64,000 nt of DNA, taken from Bacteroides cellulosilyticus (GTDB taxonomy: Bacteria; Bacteroidota; Bacteroidia; Bacteroidales; Bacteroidaceae). The stretch covers positions 1,054,001 to 1,118,000 of the forward strand of contig NZ_CP081903.1 in assembly GCF_020091405.1 (NCBI RefSeq), in the 5' to 3' direction. Both the position numbers and the translations under genes were made by a program. Below are positions 9,976-20,101 of the stretch, piece by piece. Below the pieces are notes generated by a model. It had not been told where the DNA came from. It ran no database searches and was given only the letters and a program-made list of their open reading frames with translations. Position 1 is the first letter of the stretch; each line of letters starts with the position of its first letter.

Positions 9976-10716
9976 ATGCTAAAGCGAATTCTATTGTCTA
10001 TCGTCCTGCTGCTCGTCATCGCCTATCTGGTGGTAGCTATCACGGCTTTCAACCGGAAGCCTGCCGGACAGGTGTGTCGTGACATGGAATTGGTTATCAA
10101 AGATACAGTTTATGCCGGCTTCATCACCAAGAAAGAAGTAACGGGTATGCTGGAGAAGAAAGGTATTTATCCCGTTGGCAAACCAATGGACCGCATTCGC
10201 AGCAAAACATTGGAGCGGGAACTCGCCAAACATCCGCTGATCGACGAAGTGGAATGTTATAAGACTCCCAGTGGAATACTCTGTGTGGAAGTCAGCCAGC
10301 GCATCCCCATCCTGCGAGTGATGAGCGCAAACGGTGAAAACTACTATCTGGACAACAAAGGCACCGTAATGCCACCCGACGCAAAGTGCGTTGCTCACCT
10401 TGCCATAGTGACCGGAAGAGTAGAAAAGTCGTTTGCCATGAGGGATTTATATAAGTTTGGTGTATTTTTGCAGAATAATAAGTTCTGGGACGCACAGATC
10501 GAACAGATACATGTGCTGTCGGACAAGAATGTGGAATTAGTGCCCCGTGTGGGCGACCACATCATCTATCTCGGTAAGTTGGACGGCTTTGAGCGCAAGC
10601 TCGAACGGGTGAAAGCTTTCTATGAAAAAGGATTAAATAAGGTAGGATGGAACAAATATTCACGTATTAACGTTGAATTTAGTAATCAGATTATCTGTAC
10701 AAAACGAGGAAATTAA
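9976..10716 (+). CDS. ftsQ: Cell division protein FtsQ
   Basis: FtsQ is a bitopic membrane protein that links early and late divisome components through FtsB/FtsL. The 246-residue product has a short cytoplasmic start, one transmembrane helix (about residues 4-24), a POTRA-like segment (from VCRDMELVIKDTVYAGFITK onward) and a beta domain. Sequence conservation of FtsQ is generally weak, so the call rests on topology, size and position between murC and ftsA. No ddl gene precedes it, unlike in E. coli. Confidence 0.9.
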   Translation: MLKRILLSIVLLLVIAYLVVAITAFNRKPAGQVCRDMELVIKDTVYAGFITKKEVTGMLEKKGIYPVGKPMDRIRSKTLERELAKHPLIDEVECYKTPSGILCVEVSQRIPILRVMSANGENYYLDNKGTVMPPDAKCVAHLAIVTGRVEKSFAMRDLYKFGVFLQNNKFWDAQIEQIHVLSDKNVELVPRVGDHIIYLGKLDGFERKLERVKAFYEKGLNKVGWNKYSRINVEFSNQIICTKRGN

Positions 10717-10735
10717 ATAAATTAGGAATATATCT

Positions 10736-12163
10736 ATGGCAACAACAGAATTTATCGCCGCTATCGAGTTGAGTTCTTCCAAGATTTCCGGTATCGCCGG
10801 CAAGAAGAACAGCGACGGAAGCATACAAGTGCTGGCCTACGCGCGTGAGGATGCCTCTTCTTTTATCCACAAAGGAGTCATCTACAACATAGACAAGACC
10901 GCACAGGCTCTGACTTCCATCATCAACAAGCTGGAAAGCCAGTTGAACAACTCCATTGCCAAAGTATATGTAGGCATCGGCGGACAGTCATTGCGCACGG
11001 TAAAGAATGCGGTAAGCCGTGTGCTGGAAGAGGAAGGGATTATTTCGCAAGAGTTGGTAGATGCAATCAGCGATGAAAACCTCGAAGTTCCCCTGATGGA
11101 CATGAGTGTGCTGGATGTAGCCCCGCAGGAATATAAGATAGACAACAATCTTCAGGCCGATCCGGTGGGTGTGGCAGGCAAACGTATCACAGGAAACTTC
11201 CTGAATATCGTGGCGCGTGCTTCCCTCAAGAAGAATCTGGAGCACAGCTTCGAGCAGGCCAAAGTAGAAATTGCCGACTTGCTCATCGCCCCGATAGCCC
11301 TGGCCAATGCCGTGCTGACGGAAAGCGAAATGCGCTCGGGATGTGCCTTGGTAGACTTCGGGGCAGATACGACTACCGTATCAGTATATAAAAATAACAT
11401 TCTCCGCTTCCTTAGCGTACTACCGCTGGGGGGAAACAATATCACCCGTGACATTACCGCCCTGCAAATGGAAGAAGCCGAAGCCGAGCAACTGAAGCTG
11501 AAATACGGAGATATGCTTTACGAGGAAGAAGAGACAGAAGCACCGGCAGTCTGCACACTGGAGGACGGTCGTAGCATCGAGTTGAACGTACTGAACGACA
11601 TCATCGACGCCCGTGCCGAAGAAATCCTTGCCAATGTATGGAACCAACTGCAACTTTCCGGATACGAAGACAGATTGCTGTCCGGCATCATCTTCACCGG
11701 TGGGGGCGCCAACCTGAAAAACATGGAGGACGCATTCCGCAAACGCAGCAAGGTCGATAAGGTAAAGACCACCCGGTTTGTACACAACACCATCCATGGC
11801 TTCAGCGATGTACTGAAGAAAGACGGCATGCAGAATACACTGCTCGGCCTGCTTGCTGCCGGCAACGAAAACTGCTGCCTGCAAGAGGTGAAACCTGCAC
11901 CTGCCGCTTCCACCGTTACTCCACCGAAACCCGTCGATATGTTTGGCGACGACGAAGCCCTAAAAGAACAGGAAGCCGCTGCCCGTGCCGCCAAAGCACA
12001 GCGCGAGAAGGAAGAGAAAGAACGTCGCGAACGGGAACGCAAGGAGAAAGAACGTAAAGAAAAAGAAGAGAAAAAGAAAAAGAAGAAAGAAGGTCCCAGC
12101 TGGTTTGAAAAGACTTTCAACAAGATTTCCAATGAGATTTTCTCGGATGACGATTTGAAATAA
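10736..12163 (+). CDS. ftsA: Actin-like division protein FtsA
   Basis: FtsA is an actin-fold ATPase that tethers FtsZ filaments to the membrane. The product is 475 residues, longer than E. coli FtsA (420). The nucleotide-binding phosphate-1 segment (AIELSSSKISGIAG), the phosphate-2 segment (ALVDFGADTTTVSVY) and the adenosine-loop region (IIFTGGGANLKNM) are in order. After about residue 410 comes a low-complexity tail of Lys/Glu/Arg, then a terminal segment (SWFEKTFNKISNEIF) that looks amphipathic and is the probable membrane-targeting sequence. It ends 20 bases before ftsZ. Confidence 0.96.
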   Translation: MATTEFIAAIELSSSKISGIAGKKNSDGSIQVLAYAREDASSFIHKGVIYNIDKTAQALTSIINKLESQLNNSIAKVYVGIGGQSLRTVKNAVSRVLEEEGIISQELVDAISDENLEVPLMDMSVLDVAPQEYKIDNNLQADPVGVAGKRITGNFLNIVARASLKKNLEHSFEQAKVEIADLLIAPIALANAVLTESEMRSGCALVDFGADTTTVSVYKNNILRFLSVLPLGGNNITRDITALQMEEAEAEQLKLKYGDMLYEEEETEAPAVCTLEDGRSIELNVLNDIIDARAEEILANVWNQLQLSGYEDRLLSGIIFTGGGANLKNMEDAFRKRSKVDKVKTTRFVHNTIHGFSDVLKKDGMQNTLLGLLAAGNENCCLQEVKPAPAASTVTPPKPVDMFGDDEALKEQEAAARAAKAQREKEEKERRERERKEKERKEKEEKKKKKKEGPSWFEKTFNKISNEIFSDDDLK

Positions 12164-12183
12164 ACTCAAAAAAATAAGGAACT

Positions 12184-13503
12184 ATGGACGATATAGTACA
12201 ATTCGATTTCCCGACAGATTCACCGAAGATCATTAAAGTGATTGGTGTAGGTGGTGGTGGTGGTAATGCCGTGAACCACATGTACCGGGAAGGCATACAC
12301 GACGTGACGTTCGTTCTGTGTAACACGGACAACCAAGCGTTGAAAGAGTCTCCCGTCCCCGTAAAACTACAATTGGGGCGTTCTATTACCGAGGGACTGG
12401 GTGCCGGAAACCGTCCCGAACGTGCCCGAGAAGCCGCCGAAGAAAGTAGCGAAGAAATCAAATCGCTGCTGAACGACGGTACCAAAATGGTATTTATCAC
12501 CGCCGGAATGGGTGGCGGAACAGGTACGGGAGCTGCTCCCGTCATTGCCCGCATAGCCAAGGAGATGGACATCCTCACCGTCGGTATCGTCACCATACCT
12601 TTTATCTTCGAAGGTGAAAAGAAAATTATCCAGGCGCTGGATGGCGTGGAACGTATCGCCCAGCATGTAGATGCTCTACTGGTTATCAACAACGAGCGCC
12701 TGCGCGAAATATATTCCGACCTTACGTTTATGAATGCTTTCGGCAAGGCAGATGATACGTTGTCTATCGCAGCCAAGAGTATTGCAGAGATCATCACCAT
12801 GCGTGGAACGGTGAACCTGGACTTTGCAGATGTAAAGACCATCCTCAAAGACGGTGGCGTTGCCATCATGAGCACCGGCTTCGGCGAAGGTGAAAGCCGT
12901 GTGACGAAAGCCATCGACGATGCCCTGCACTCTCCGTTGCTGAACAACAACGATATCTTCAATGCCAAGAAGGTGATGCTGAACGTATCCTTCTGCGAAA
13001 GCTCGGAACTGATGATGGAGGAAATGAACGAGATCCACGAATTCATGAGCAAGTTCCGCGAAGGCGTAGAGGTAATCTGGGGTGTGGCTATGGACAACAC
13101 ACTGGAAGGTAAAGTAAAGATTACCGTACTCGCCACCGGTTTCGGCATGGAAGATGTTCCCGGTATGGACAGTGTACTCGAAAAGCGCAGCCAGGAAGAG
13201 GAAGAACGCCAGCTTCAGCTCGAAGAAGAAAAAGAAAAGAACAAAGAGCGTATCCGCAAGGCTTATGGCGAAAGTGCCAGCGGCATCGGTAGCAAGAACA
13301 TCCGCAAACGCCGACATATCTATATCTTCAACCCCGAAGATCTGGATAATGCCGATATTATCAGCATGGTAGAAAGTTCACCGACATACCTGCGCGATAA
13401 GAGCACCTTGAGCACCATTAAAACCAAAGCGGCTACCGAAGGACAGCTTGCTACGGAAGAGGCACAGGGCGGTGAAGATATGGGAGGAGTGATTACCTTC
13501 TAA
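12184..13503 (+). CDS. ftsZ: Tubulin-like division GTPase FtsZ
   Basis: FtsZ polymerises into the Z-ring that organises division. It has 439 residues. The glycine-rich start (GVGGGGGNAVNHM), the tubulin signature GGGTGTG (110-116) and the T7-loop region with NLDFADVKTIL are intact. The C-terminal third holds an acidic/basic low-complexity linker (EEEERQLQLEEEKEKNKERI) and then a segment conserved in Bacteroidetes (RRHIYIFNPEDLDNADII) that may contact FtsA. It is the last gene of the dcw cluster here; a perfect 13-bp hairpin follows. Confidence 0.98.
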   Translation: MDDIVQFDFPTDSPKIIKVIGVGGGGGNAVNHMYREGIHDVTFVLCNTDNQALKESPVPVKLQLGRSITEGLGAGNRPERAREAAEESSEEIKSLLNDGTKMVFITAGMGGGTGTGAAPVIARIAKEMDILTVGIVTIPFIFEGEKKIIQALDGVERIAQHVDALLVINNERLREIYSDLTFMNAFGKADDTLSIAAKSIAEIITMRGTVNLDFADVKTILKDGGVAIMSTGFGEGESRVTKAIDDALHSPLLNNNDIFNAKKVMLNVSFCESSELMMEEMNEIHEFMSKFREGVEVIWGVAMDNTLEGKVKITVLATGFGMEDVPGMDSVLEKRSQEEEERQLQLEEEKEKNKERIRKAYGESASGIGSKNIRKRRHIYIFNPEDLDNADIISMVESSPTYLRDKSTLSTIKTKAATEGQLATEEAQGGEDMGGVITF

Positions 13504-13517
13504 ATCCGCCTTAAGAC

Positions 13518-13550
13518 ATCTTTCATCCGCAGACTACGCGGATGAAAGAT
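13518..13550. promoter_or_regulatory. Perfect 13-bp hairpin downstream of ftsZ
   Basis: ATCTTTCATCCGC (13518-13530) pairs perfectly with GCGGATGAAAGAT (13538-13550) across a 7-base loop. No T-run follows, so it is more likely an mRNA 3'-stabiliser or partial terminator between ftsZ and the YqeY gene than a strong intrinsic terminator. Confidence 0.7.
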
Positions 13551-13592
13551 CAGAACATACGATAACGTAATAAACAAAAATAGAGTAAACTT

Positions 13593-14042
13593 ATGGATTT
13601 ATTTGAAAGAGTCAGCGAAGACATTAAAACCGCAATGAAGGCCAAAGACAAAGTGGCACTCGAAACATTAAGAAACATCAAGAAAGTATTCCTGGAAGCA
13701 AAGACCGCTCCGGGCGCCAACGATACTCTGACCGACGACGCTGCATTAAAGATCATGCAGAAGTTGATGAAACAAGGCAAAGATGCCGCTGAAATATACA
13801 TCCAGCAAGGTCGTCAGGACCTGGCAGACGATGAACTGGCACAAGTGAAGGTGATTGAAGTTTACTTGCCGAAGCAGATGTCCGCCGAAGAACTGGAAGC
13901 TGCCCTGAAGGAAATCATTGCCGAGACAGGTGCTACCAGTGGTAAAGATATGGGGAAAGTAATGGGCGTTGCTTCCAAGAAGCTTGCCGGACTTGCCGAA
14001 GGTCGTGCCATCTCCGCCAAAGTGAAAGAATTGCTGGGATAA
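13593..14042 (+). CDS. GatB/YqeY domain protein
   Basis: This 149-residue protein is of the YqeY family, whose fold matches the tRNA-binding tail of the GatB amidotransferase subunit. Its exact role is not established. Family features are visible across the whole length: MDLFERVSEDIKTAMKAKDK at the start, then TLRNIKKVFLEAK, IEVYLPKQMSAEELEA and GKDMGKVMGVASKKLAG near the end. It follows ftsZ by 89 bases with no clear promoter, so it may be read from the dcw transcript. A strong terminator lies downstream. Confidence 0.93.
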   Translation: MDLFERVSEDIKTAMKAKDKVALETLRNIKKVFLEAKTAPGANDTLTDDAALKIMQKLMKQGKDAAEIYIQQGRQDLADDELAQVKVIEVYLPKQMSAEELEAALKEIIAETGATSGKDMGKVMGVASKKLAGLAEGRAISAKVKELLG

Positions 14043-14064
14043 ACTCCCGCCTCATTTCTGTTAT

Positions 14065-14132
14065 AAGCCGTGTTTCCGGAAGATAGAAGAAAGTAATTTA
14101 ACTTCTATCGCCCGAAAACACGGCTTCTTTTC
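14065..14132 (+). terminator. Intrinsic terminator after the YqeY gene
   Basis: AAGCCGTGTTT...CCGGAAGATAGAAG pairs with CTTCTATCGCCCG...AAACACGGCTT with a small internal mismatch, followed by CTTTT. It closes the dcw/YqeY transcription unit. Confidence 0.88.
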
Positions 14133-14175
14133 GCATTTTATTGAGTATCATAATTTTTATTTCAAATACTATCAT

Positions 14176-14183
14176 TATATTTG
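14176..14183 (+). promoter_or_regulatory. Bacteroides -7 box TATATTTG
   Basis: TATATTTG fits the TAnnTTTG consensus. Transcription would begin near 14190, which rules out the TTG at 14181 as start codon and supports the ATG at 14244 for the outer-membrane protein gene. Confidence 0.7.
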
Positions 14184-14243
14184 CCACGCATTTTCAAGGG
14201 AATATCCCCGCATAATAATAAAACTAGAATTCTGGTACAGTAT

Positions 14244-15491
14244 ATGAAAAGCAATATAAAGATGTGGAAATTAATGGTCCTTGCGGGGGCAATGCTTTTC
14301 TTGTCTGACATAGCTTACGCCAAAAGCCGGACACAAGACAGTGTACCGGGATATAAACCGGATACGGGATACTTCGCCAAACGTTTTATTCACAGACTGG
14401 GCGTAGAATACCGCCCGGGGTATATATTCCCTACCAGCTCATTCCTGGCGGGGGACAACTCCCAATGGAAACCTTTCGAATGGGGCTATTCCGCCCACCT
14501 GAAATATTCATTCCAGTTCAAACCCAATACTTGTGCCGACCGGATTTACGGCAGCGCCTACCAAGGTATAGGCGTAGGCTACTACGACCTCGGAAGCAAA
14601 GAAGAACTGGGAAACCCGATTGCCGTTTACGTCTATCAAGGGGCGCGCATTGCGCGTATCACCCAACGGTTGTCACTCAATTACGAATGGAACTTCGGTG
14701 TGTCCTTCGGCTGGAAACCCTATGACGAACGCTACAACCCGCACAACAGTGTAATCGGCTCGAAAGCCAATGCCTATATCAACGCCGGCGTGCAACTGAA
14801 CTGGATGGTTTCACGGCAGATCGACCTGATTGCCGGAGTAACCGGTACCCACTTCTCTAATGGCAACACCAAATTCCCCAATGCGGGTCTGAACACCATG
14901 GGATTGAAAGTAGGCGTCGTCTATAACTTCAACAGACCGGAAGATGCGCTTGCCAAACCCACATACTATGCACCTGTACCGAAATTTCCGCGCCACGTCA
15001 GTTATGACCTAACCCTGTTCGGCTCATGGAGGCGGAAAGGCGTGTGGGTAGGTAGCGGACAGATCGCTTCACCGGATGCTTATACGGTGCTTGGTTTCAA
15101 CTTCGCCCCCATGTACAACATCGGATATAAATTCCGTACCGGTGTTTCGCTGGATGGTGTATACGATGCCAGCTCCAATGTTTATACGATCCCCGGAAAC
15201 GGAAATGAGTGCTACAAGCCGTCTCTTCACAAGCAGTTAGCCCTGGGTATTTCAGGACGTGCGGAATACGTGATGCCCTACTTCACAGTCGGTGTCGGTA
15301 TCGGTGCCAACGTTCTGCATGGTGGCGGCGACCACAAAGGTATCTACCAGGTGTTGACGCTGAAAGTGGAACTTACCCGCAGCTCCTACCTGCATGTGGG
15401 TTACAATCTGAAGAATTTCAGTGATCCGAACTATCTGATGCTGGGTATCGGCTTCCGTTTCAATAACAAGTATCCGACTTTCCACCGCTGA
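14244..15491 (+). CDS. PagL-like lipid A deacylase / outer-membrane beta-barrel protein
   Basis: This is a 415-residue secreted protein with a signal peptide (LMVLAGAMLFLSDIAYA). The segment THFSNGNTKFPNAGLNTMGL contains the H-x-S-N motif (H203, S205, N206) and following PN-x-G-x-N pattern of the PagL lipid A 3-O-deacylase family, where His and Ser are catalytic. It is more than twice as long as classical PagL. The second half (after about residue 250) again looks like a small beta-barrel ending in aromatic residues, but the matching position reads YNLKNFSDPNYLMLGIG and lacks the His-Ser pair. A duplicated barrel with one active and one degenerate copy is my inference. It could also be a barrel of unknown substrate. 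Confidence 0.75.
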   Translation: MKSNIKMWKLMVLAGAMLFLSDIAYAKSRTQDSVPGYKPDTGYFAKRFIHRLGVEYRPGYIFPTSSFLAGDNSQWKPFEWGYSAHLKYSFQFKPNTCADRIYGSAYQGIGVGYYDLGSKEELGNPIAVYVYQGARIARITQRLSLNYEWNFGVSFGWKPYDERYNPHNSVIGSKANAYINAGVQLNWMVSRQIDLIAGVTGTHFSNGNTKFPNAGLNTMGLKVGVVYNFNRPEDALAKPTYYAPVPKFPRHVSYDLTLFGSWRRKGVWVGSGQIASPDAYTVLGFNFAPMYNIGYKFRTGVSLDGVYDASSNVYTIPGNGNECYKPSLHKQLALGISGRAEYVMPYFTVGVGIGANVLHGGGDHKGIYQVLTLKVELTRSSYLHVGYNLKNFSDPNYLMLGIGFRFNNKYPTFHR

Positions 15492-15565
15492 TACAACGCA
15501 TCCGGTCCGGGAGTTCTTCCCCATATCCCTCATACATCTCTATCACATCCCTATTTAATCTCATG

Positions 15566-15656
15566 CAAAAGATGGCATCTTTTACATCAAAAGGTGGCAT
15601 GTTATGCTACAAAAGATGGCATCTTTTACAGCGAAAGATGGCATCTTTTGCGCCAA
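15566..15656. repeat. Array of AAAAGATGGCATCTTTT palindromic units, 22-bp period
   Basis: Units start at 15567, 15589 (degenerate), 15611 and 15634. Each is near-palindromic. The array fills the gap between the convergent deacylase and recO genes. Confidence 0.88.
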
Positions 15657-15708
15657 AGGTCAGTGAGATATACAGGAAAGGGTTTATTGTTCTACGTCAA
15701 AGGACTTA

Positions 15709-16443
15709 TTAATCCATATCAAAGAGCTCCTTAAGCACCTCAAGAGACTTTAATACGGGAAAGTCAGGCAAGTGGAGGCGATAATATTCATTCATTATTG
15801 TAAGGCAGCGGGTACGTTCAGCGCGGTTCATGGCAAAGAGGTGCATTGTTTCATAATTCATGCGCATCAGCATCGTCAGCCGTGAAGCCTCCGCAGGAAG
15901 TATATAAAATGAATGAAGCTGCGGGCGCAAAGGAGTGAAACAGGCATTCAGCAGATCAAAGTAATCACCATTCTCATAATCCTCCAGATTAGGGTATAAT
16001 CCCAGGAAGCGGGATAAGCGCATCAGAAACACCAGATGGAAATTGGCAAAACTATCGCGGCACTCGTCCAGCCAGATAATAGAATGTCGCAGATAAGCAA
16101 ACAACGGACGGTTCTCAGCCTCTTCGCGCACCGCACGATACAGGAACTCCGCCAGGAAAAGCGCTATGGAAGATTTGTACGGATCGTAGGGAATGGAAGA
16201 AAACGGATAGTAAGACTTCGCCTCCGTTATCTTATACATACTGGCGTTCGAACGGAAATCCGCCTCCAACTCCACCAAGGCGAGTGGCTGAAACAGCACC
16301 GATTTCACCGCAGCCTTCCGCGAACGGGGTATCTTTACAATGAACGAAGCGCGTCCGGCCGTCTCCGTATAGATGTCCGCAATAAGAGAGGTATCGTTAT
16401 ATTTCAGGGTATGCAGCACAATCCCCAGCGTTTTCTGTAACAT
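15709..16443 (-). CDS. recO: DNA repair protein RecO
   Basis: RecO works with RecR to load RecA at gaps and anneals SSB-coated DNA. The 244-residue product begins [19 protein letters not shown], matching the N-terminal OB-fold start of the family, then has a helical C-terminal domain. The Cys4 zinc site seen in some RecO proteins is not evident. A TTG at 16467 would add eight residues, but a -7 box (TAGTTTTG) at 16476-16483 places transcription start near 16469, so the ATG at 16443 is chosen. Confidence 0.92.
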   Translation of the reverse strand: MLQKTLGIVLHTLKYNDTSLIADIYTETAGRASFIVKIPRSRKAAVKSVLFQPLALVELEADFRSNASMYKITEAKSYYPFSSIPYDPYKSSIALFLAEFLYRAVREEAENRPLFAYLRHSIIWLDECRDSFANFHLVFLMRLSRFLGLYPNLEDYENGDYFDLLNACFTPLRPQLHSFYILPAEASRLTMLMRMNYETMHLFAMNRAERTRCLTIMNEYYRLHLPDFPVLKSLEVLKELFDMD

Positions 16444-16475
16444 TCGCGCTTCAAGTTTTGGTTTCAATCCGGTAA

Positions 16476-16483
16476 CAAAACTA
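16476..16483 (-). promoter_or_regulatory. -7 box TAGTTTTG for recO
   Basis: On the minus strand TAGTTTTG fits TAnnTTTG and lies about 33 bases before the recO ATG. Confidence 0.6.
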
Positions 16484-16643
16484 CGAAAAAAGCCGGAAAT
16501 AACGGGAATAAAACAAGGATAAATAAAAAAATGCAGGTAGGGAAGTAAAAAAATGAAAGATATTATTCTCCTGATATTCAGACCATAAACACAAAATCAG
16601 AGAATAAACGCTACAAATCCCTTTATTTTTTTCCAAAGATTAT

Positions 16644-16674
16644 TTTGCCAATTCAAAAATAGTCCCTACATTTG
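16644..16674 (+). promoter_or_regulatory. Promoter for tRNA-Glu and rpsT
   Basis: A -33 TTTG at 16644-16647 and a -7 TACATTTG at 16667-16674 are 19 bases apart, the best-formed Bacteroides promoter in the window. The leader then carries a small hairpin (GAGAGATAATCTCTC) before the tRNA. Confidence 0.82.
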
Positions 16675-16729
16675 CAACCGCAAACGAGAGATAATCTCTC
16701 TGCAAGAGCAGAAATGCTCAACAAAGGAT

Positions 16730-16801
16730 GGCCCGTTCGTCTATCGGTTAGGACGCAAGATTTTCATTCTTGAAAGGGGGGTTCGATTCCCCCACGGGCT
16801 A
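16730..16801 (+). tRNA. tRNA-Glu (anticodon TTC)
   Basis: The 72-base cloverleaf has acceptor strands GGCCCGT and ACGGGCT, a D-loop with GGTTAGGA, an anticodon stem CAAGA/TCTTG with loop TTTTCAT (anticodon TTC at 16763-16765), and a T-arm GGGGGGTTCGATTCCCCC. CCA is not encoded. It is 39 bases upstream of rpsT and shares its promoter. Confidence 0.97.
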
Positions 16802-16840
16802 CAATTAAAAAAATAAACGAATTAAAAAAGATTAGTCGAG

Positions 16841-17095
16841 ATGGCAAATCACAAATCATCACTGAAAAGAATCAGACAAGAAGAGACTAGAAGACTTCAC
16901 AACAGATATTATGGCAAAACCATGAGAAATGCTGTTAGAAAGCTTCGTTCTACAACCGACAAGGCAGAAGCTACTGCAATGTATCCGGGCGTAACTAAGA
17001 TATTGGACAAATTGGCCAAGACCAATGTAATCCATAAGAATAAAGCTAACAACTTGAAGTCAAAGTTGGCTCTCTACATTAATAAGCTAGGATAA
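16841..17095 (+). CDS. rpsT: 30S ribosomal protein S20
   Basis: S20 binds the 5' domain of 16S rRNA and helps assemble the small subunit. The 84-residue, very basic, helical product begins [18 protein letters not shown] and ends LYINKLG, as is typical of the family. It follows tRNA-Glu with no promoter between and is closed by an intrinsic terminator. In other bacteria S20 can repress its own translation; nothing in this leader proves that here. Confidence 0.97.
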   Translation: MANHKSSLKRIRQEETRRLHNRYYGKTMRNAVRKLRSTTDKAEATAMYPGVTKILDKLAKTNVIHKNKANNLKSKLALYINKLG

Positions 17096-17127
17096 GCTAA
17101 TTAATATTACACAAAAGACATACAAGG

Positions 17128-17155
17128 AAAGTCGGACTTTTTAGTCCGACTTTTT
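17128..17155 (+). terminator. Intrinsic terminator after rpsT
   Basis: AAAGTCGGACT and AGTCCGACTTT form a stem with a T-rich loop, followed by TTTTT. Confidence 0.92.
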
Positions 17156-17269
17156 CTGCATCTGCACCTATCGCCCCACCCCGTTCCGGAACCTTCCGCA
17201 AGAAGCTAAAAAGCTGTAAACGAATCAAATTTATCACTCAGTTTAGTTTCGTATCTCACGAATTTTCAC

Positions 17270-17277
17270 TATATTTG
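17270..17277 (+). promoter_or_regulatory. -7 box TATATTTG for gyrB
   Basis: It matches TAnnTTTG and lies 30 bases before the gyrB ATG. Confidence 0.7.
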
Positions 17278-17303
17278 CTCTGTTATTTGAATAAGGAAAT
17301 TAG

Positions 17304-19268
<1,965 letters not shown>

Positions 19269-19275
19269 GAAAAAA

Positions 19276-19312
19276 CAGTGACTAATGATTAACGATTAGT
19301 GATTAGTCACTG
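19276..19312. repeat. GATTAGT heptamer inverted repeat after gyrB
   Basis: CAGTGACTAAT (19276-19286) pairs perfectly with ATTAGTCACTG (19302-19312). The inner words (ATGATTA, ACGATTA, GTGATTA) have a 7-bp period, and the same word family recurs at 48,383-48,466. Confidence 0.8.
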
Positions 19313-19355
19313 AATAACACGTTTTTATTAACCAACCTCACATCTTACAACGAAG

Positions 19356-19400
19356 AAACGCCGGATGGACAGGAAAATCCTGTTATCCGGCGTTTTTCTT
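19356..19400 (+). terminator. Intrinsic terminator after gyrB
   Basis: AACGCCGGAT..GACAGGA pairs with TCCTGTT..ATCCGGCGTT and is followed by TTTTCTTTT. Confidence 0.93.
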
Positions 19401-19451
19401 TTCAGCTCACGAAATAGAGAAATCCGCCTGTGATATGGTTCCGTACTATCC

Positions 19452-20033
19452 TTACAACAGATTCTGTTTCTTCATCTCTTCTGCCACCAATTCCAGTTCA
19501 GCATACCAATCCTCACCGAACTTACGTATCAACGGTTCTTTCAGAAACCTGTATACCGGCAGATTCTCTTTCCGCCCCAGCAATACGGCGGCTTTACACA
19601 CATCCCAACGGTTATAATTCACTGCCTTATAAACTCCGTAATTTCCTACCCTGATCGGATACAAATGACAGGAAACAGGTTTGTAGAAATCTGTCTTTCC
19701 GTCCCGGTAAGCCTTCTCTATGGCGCAATAGCAACAGCCTTTCTCATCATAACAAGTAAAAACACAATCCTTGTTGTTGACAATGGAGGTCACCAAATCA
19801 CCCTCACAATCAGTATACACTACACCATGTTTCTCTATAACGGCACGTGCCTCGGGAGCAAGTTCTTCCCAAATCACAGGCAGTACTTCTTCCAGCTTTT
19901 CTATTTCATCCAGTTCCACCGGAGCCCCGGCATCTCCCTCAACACAACAAGCACCCTTGCAGGCATCCAGATTGCATATAAACTTTTCACGCAGCACATC
20001 AAAGCTCACCACTACATCACCTATCTGTATCAT
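19452..20033 (-). CDS. DUF3109 cysteine-rich protein
   Basis: This 193-residue cytoplasmic protein is of the DUF3109 family (related to YkgJ-type metal-binding proteins). Function is unknown. Cysteine clusters suit a metal or Fe-S centre: C20, C25 and C29-C30 (CNLDACKGACC), then CVFTCYDEKGCCYCAIE and VSCHLYPIR. The last is the family's hallmark. The gene stands alone and converges on gyrB. Its promoter is embedded in a long perfect inverted repeat (20047-20087), which suggests dedicated control. Confidence 0.85.
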   Translation of the reverse strand: MIQIGDVVVSFDVLREKFICNLDACKGACCVEGDAGAPVELDEIEKLEEVLPVIWEELAPEARAVIEKHGVVYTDCEGDLVTSIVNNKDCVFTCYDEKGCCYCAIEKAYRDGKTDFYKPVSCHLYPIRVGNYGVYKAVNYNRWDVCKAAVLLGRKENLPVYRFLKEPLIRKFGEDWYAELELVAEEMKKQNLL

Positions 20034-20046
20034 TTCCTATAAAAAA

Positions 20047-20087
20047 TTAATTGCGGATGCAAAGATAACACTTTGTTCCGCAATTAA
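20047..20087 (-). promoter_or_regulatory. Promoter inside an 11-bp inverted repeat (DUF3109 gene)
   Basis: TTAATTGCGGA (20047-20057) and TCCGCAATTAA (20077-20087) are perfect inverted repeats. The -7 box TATCTTTG of the minus-strand gene (20060-20067) sits in the spacer, which also holds a smaller CAAAG/CTTTG pair. This is the layout of an operator that a dimeric regulator could occupy to block RNA polymerase. Confidence 0.65.
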
Positions 20088-20101
20088 TAAGCACAGATTA
20101 C

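Noticed and set aside
12117..13148. A 343-codon open frame on the - strand opposite ftsZ
   Set aside because: It is the complement of highly conserved ftsZ codons and shows no domain pattern or start context.
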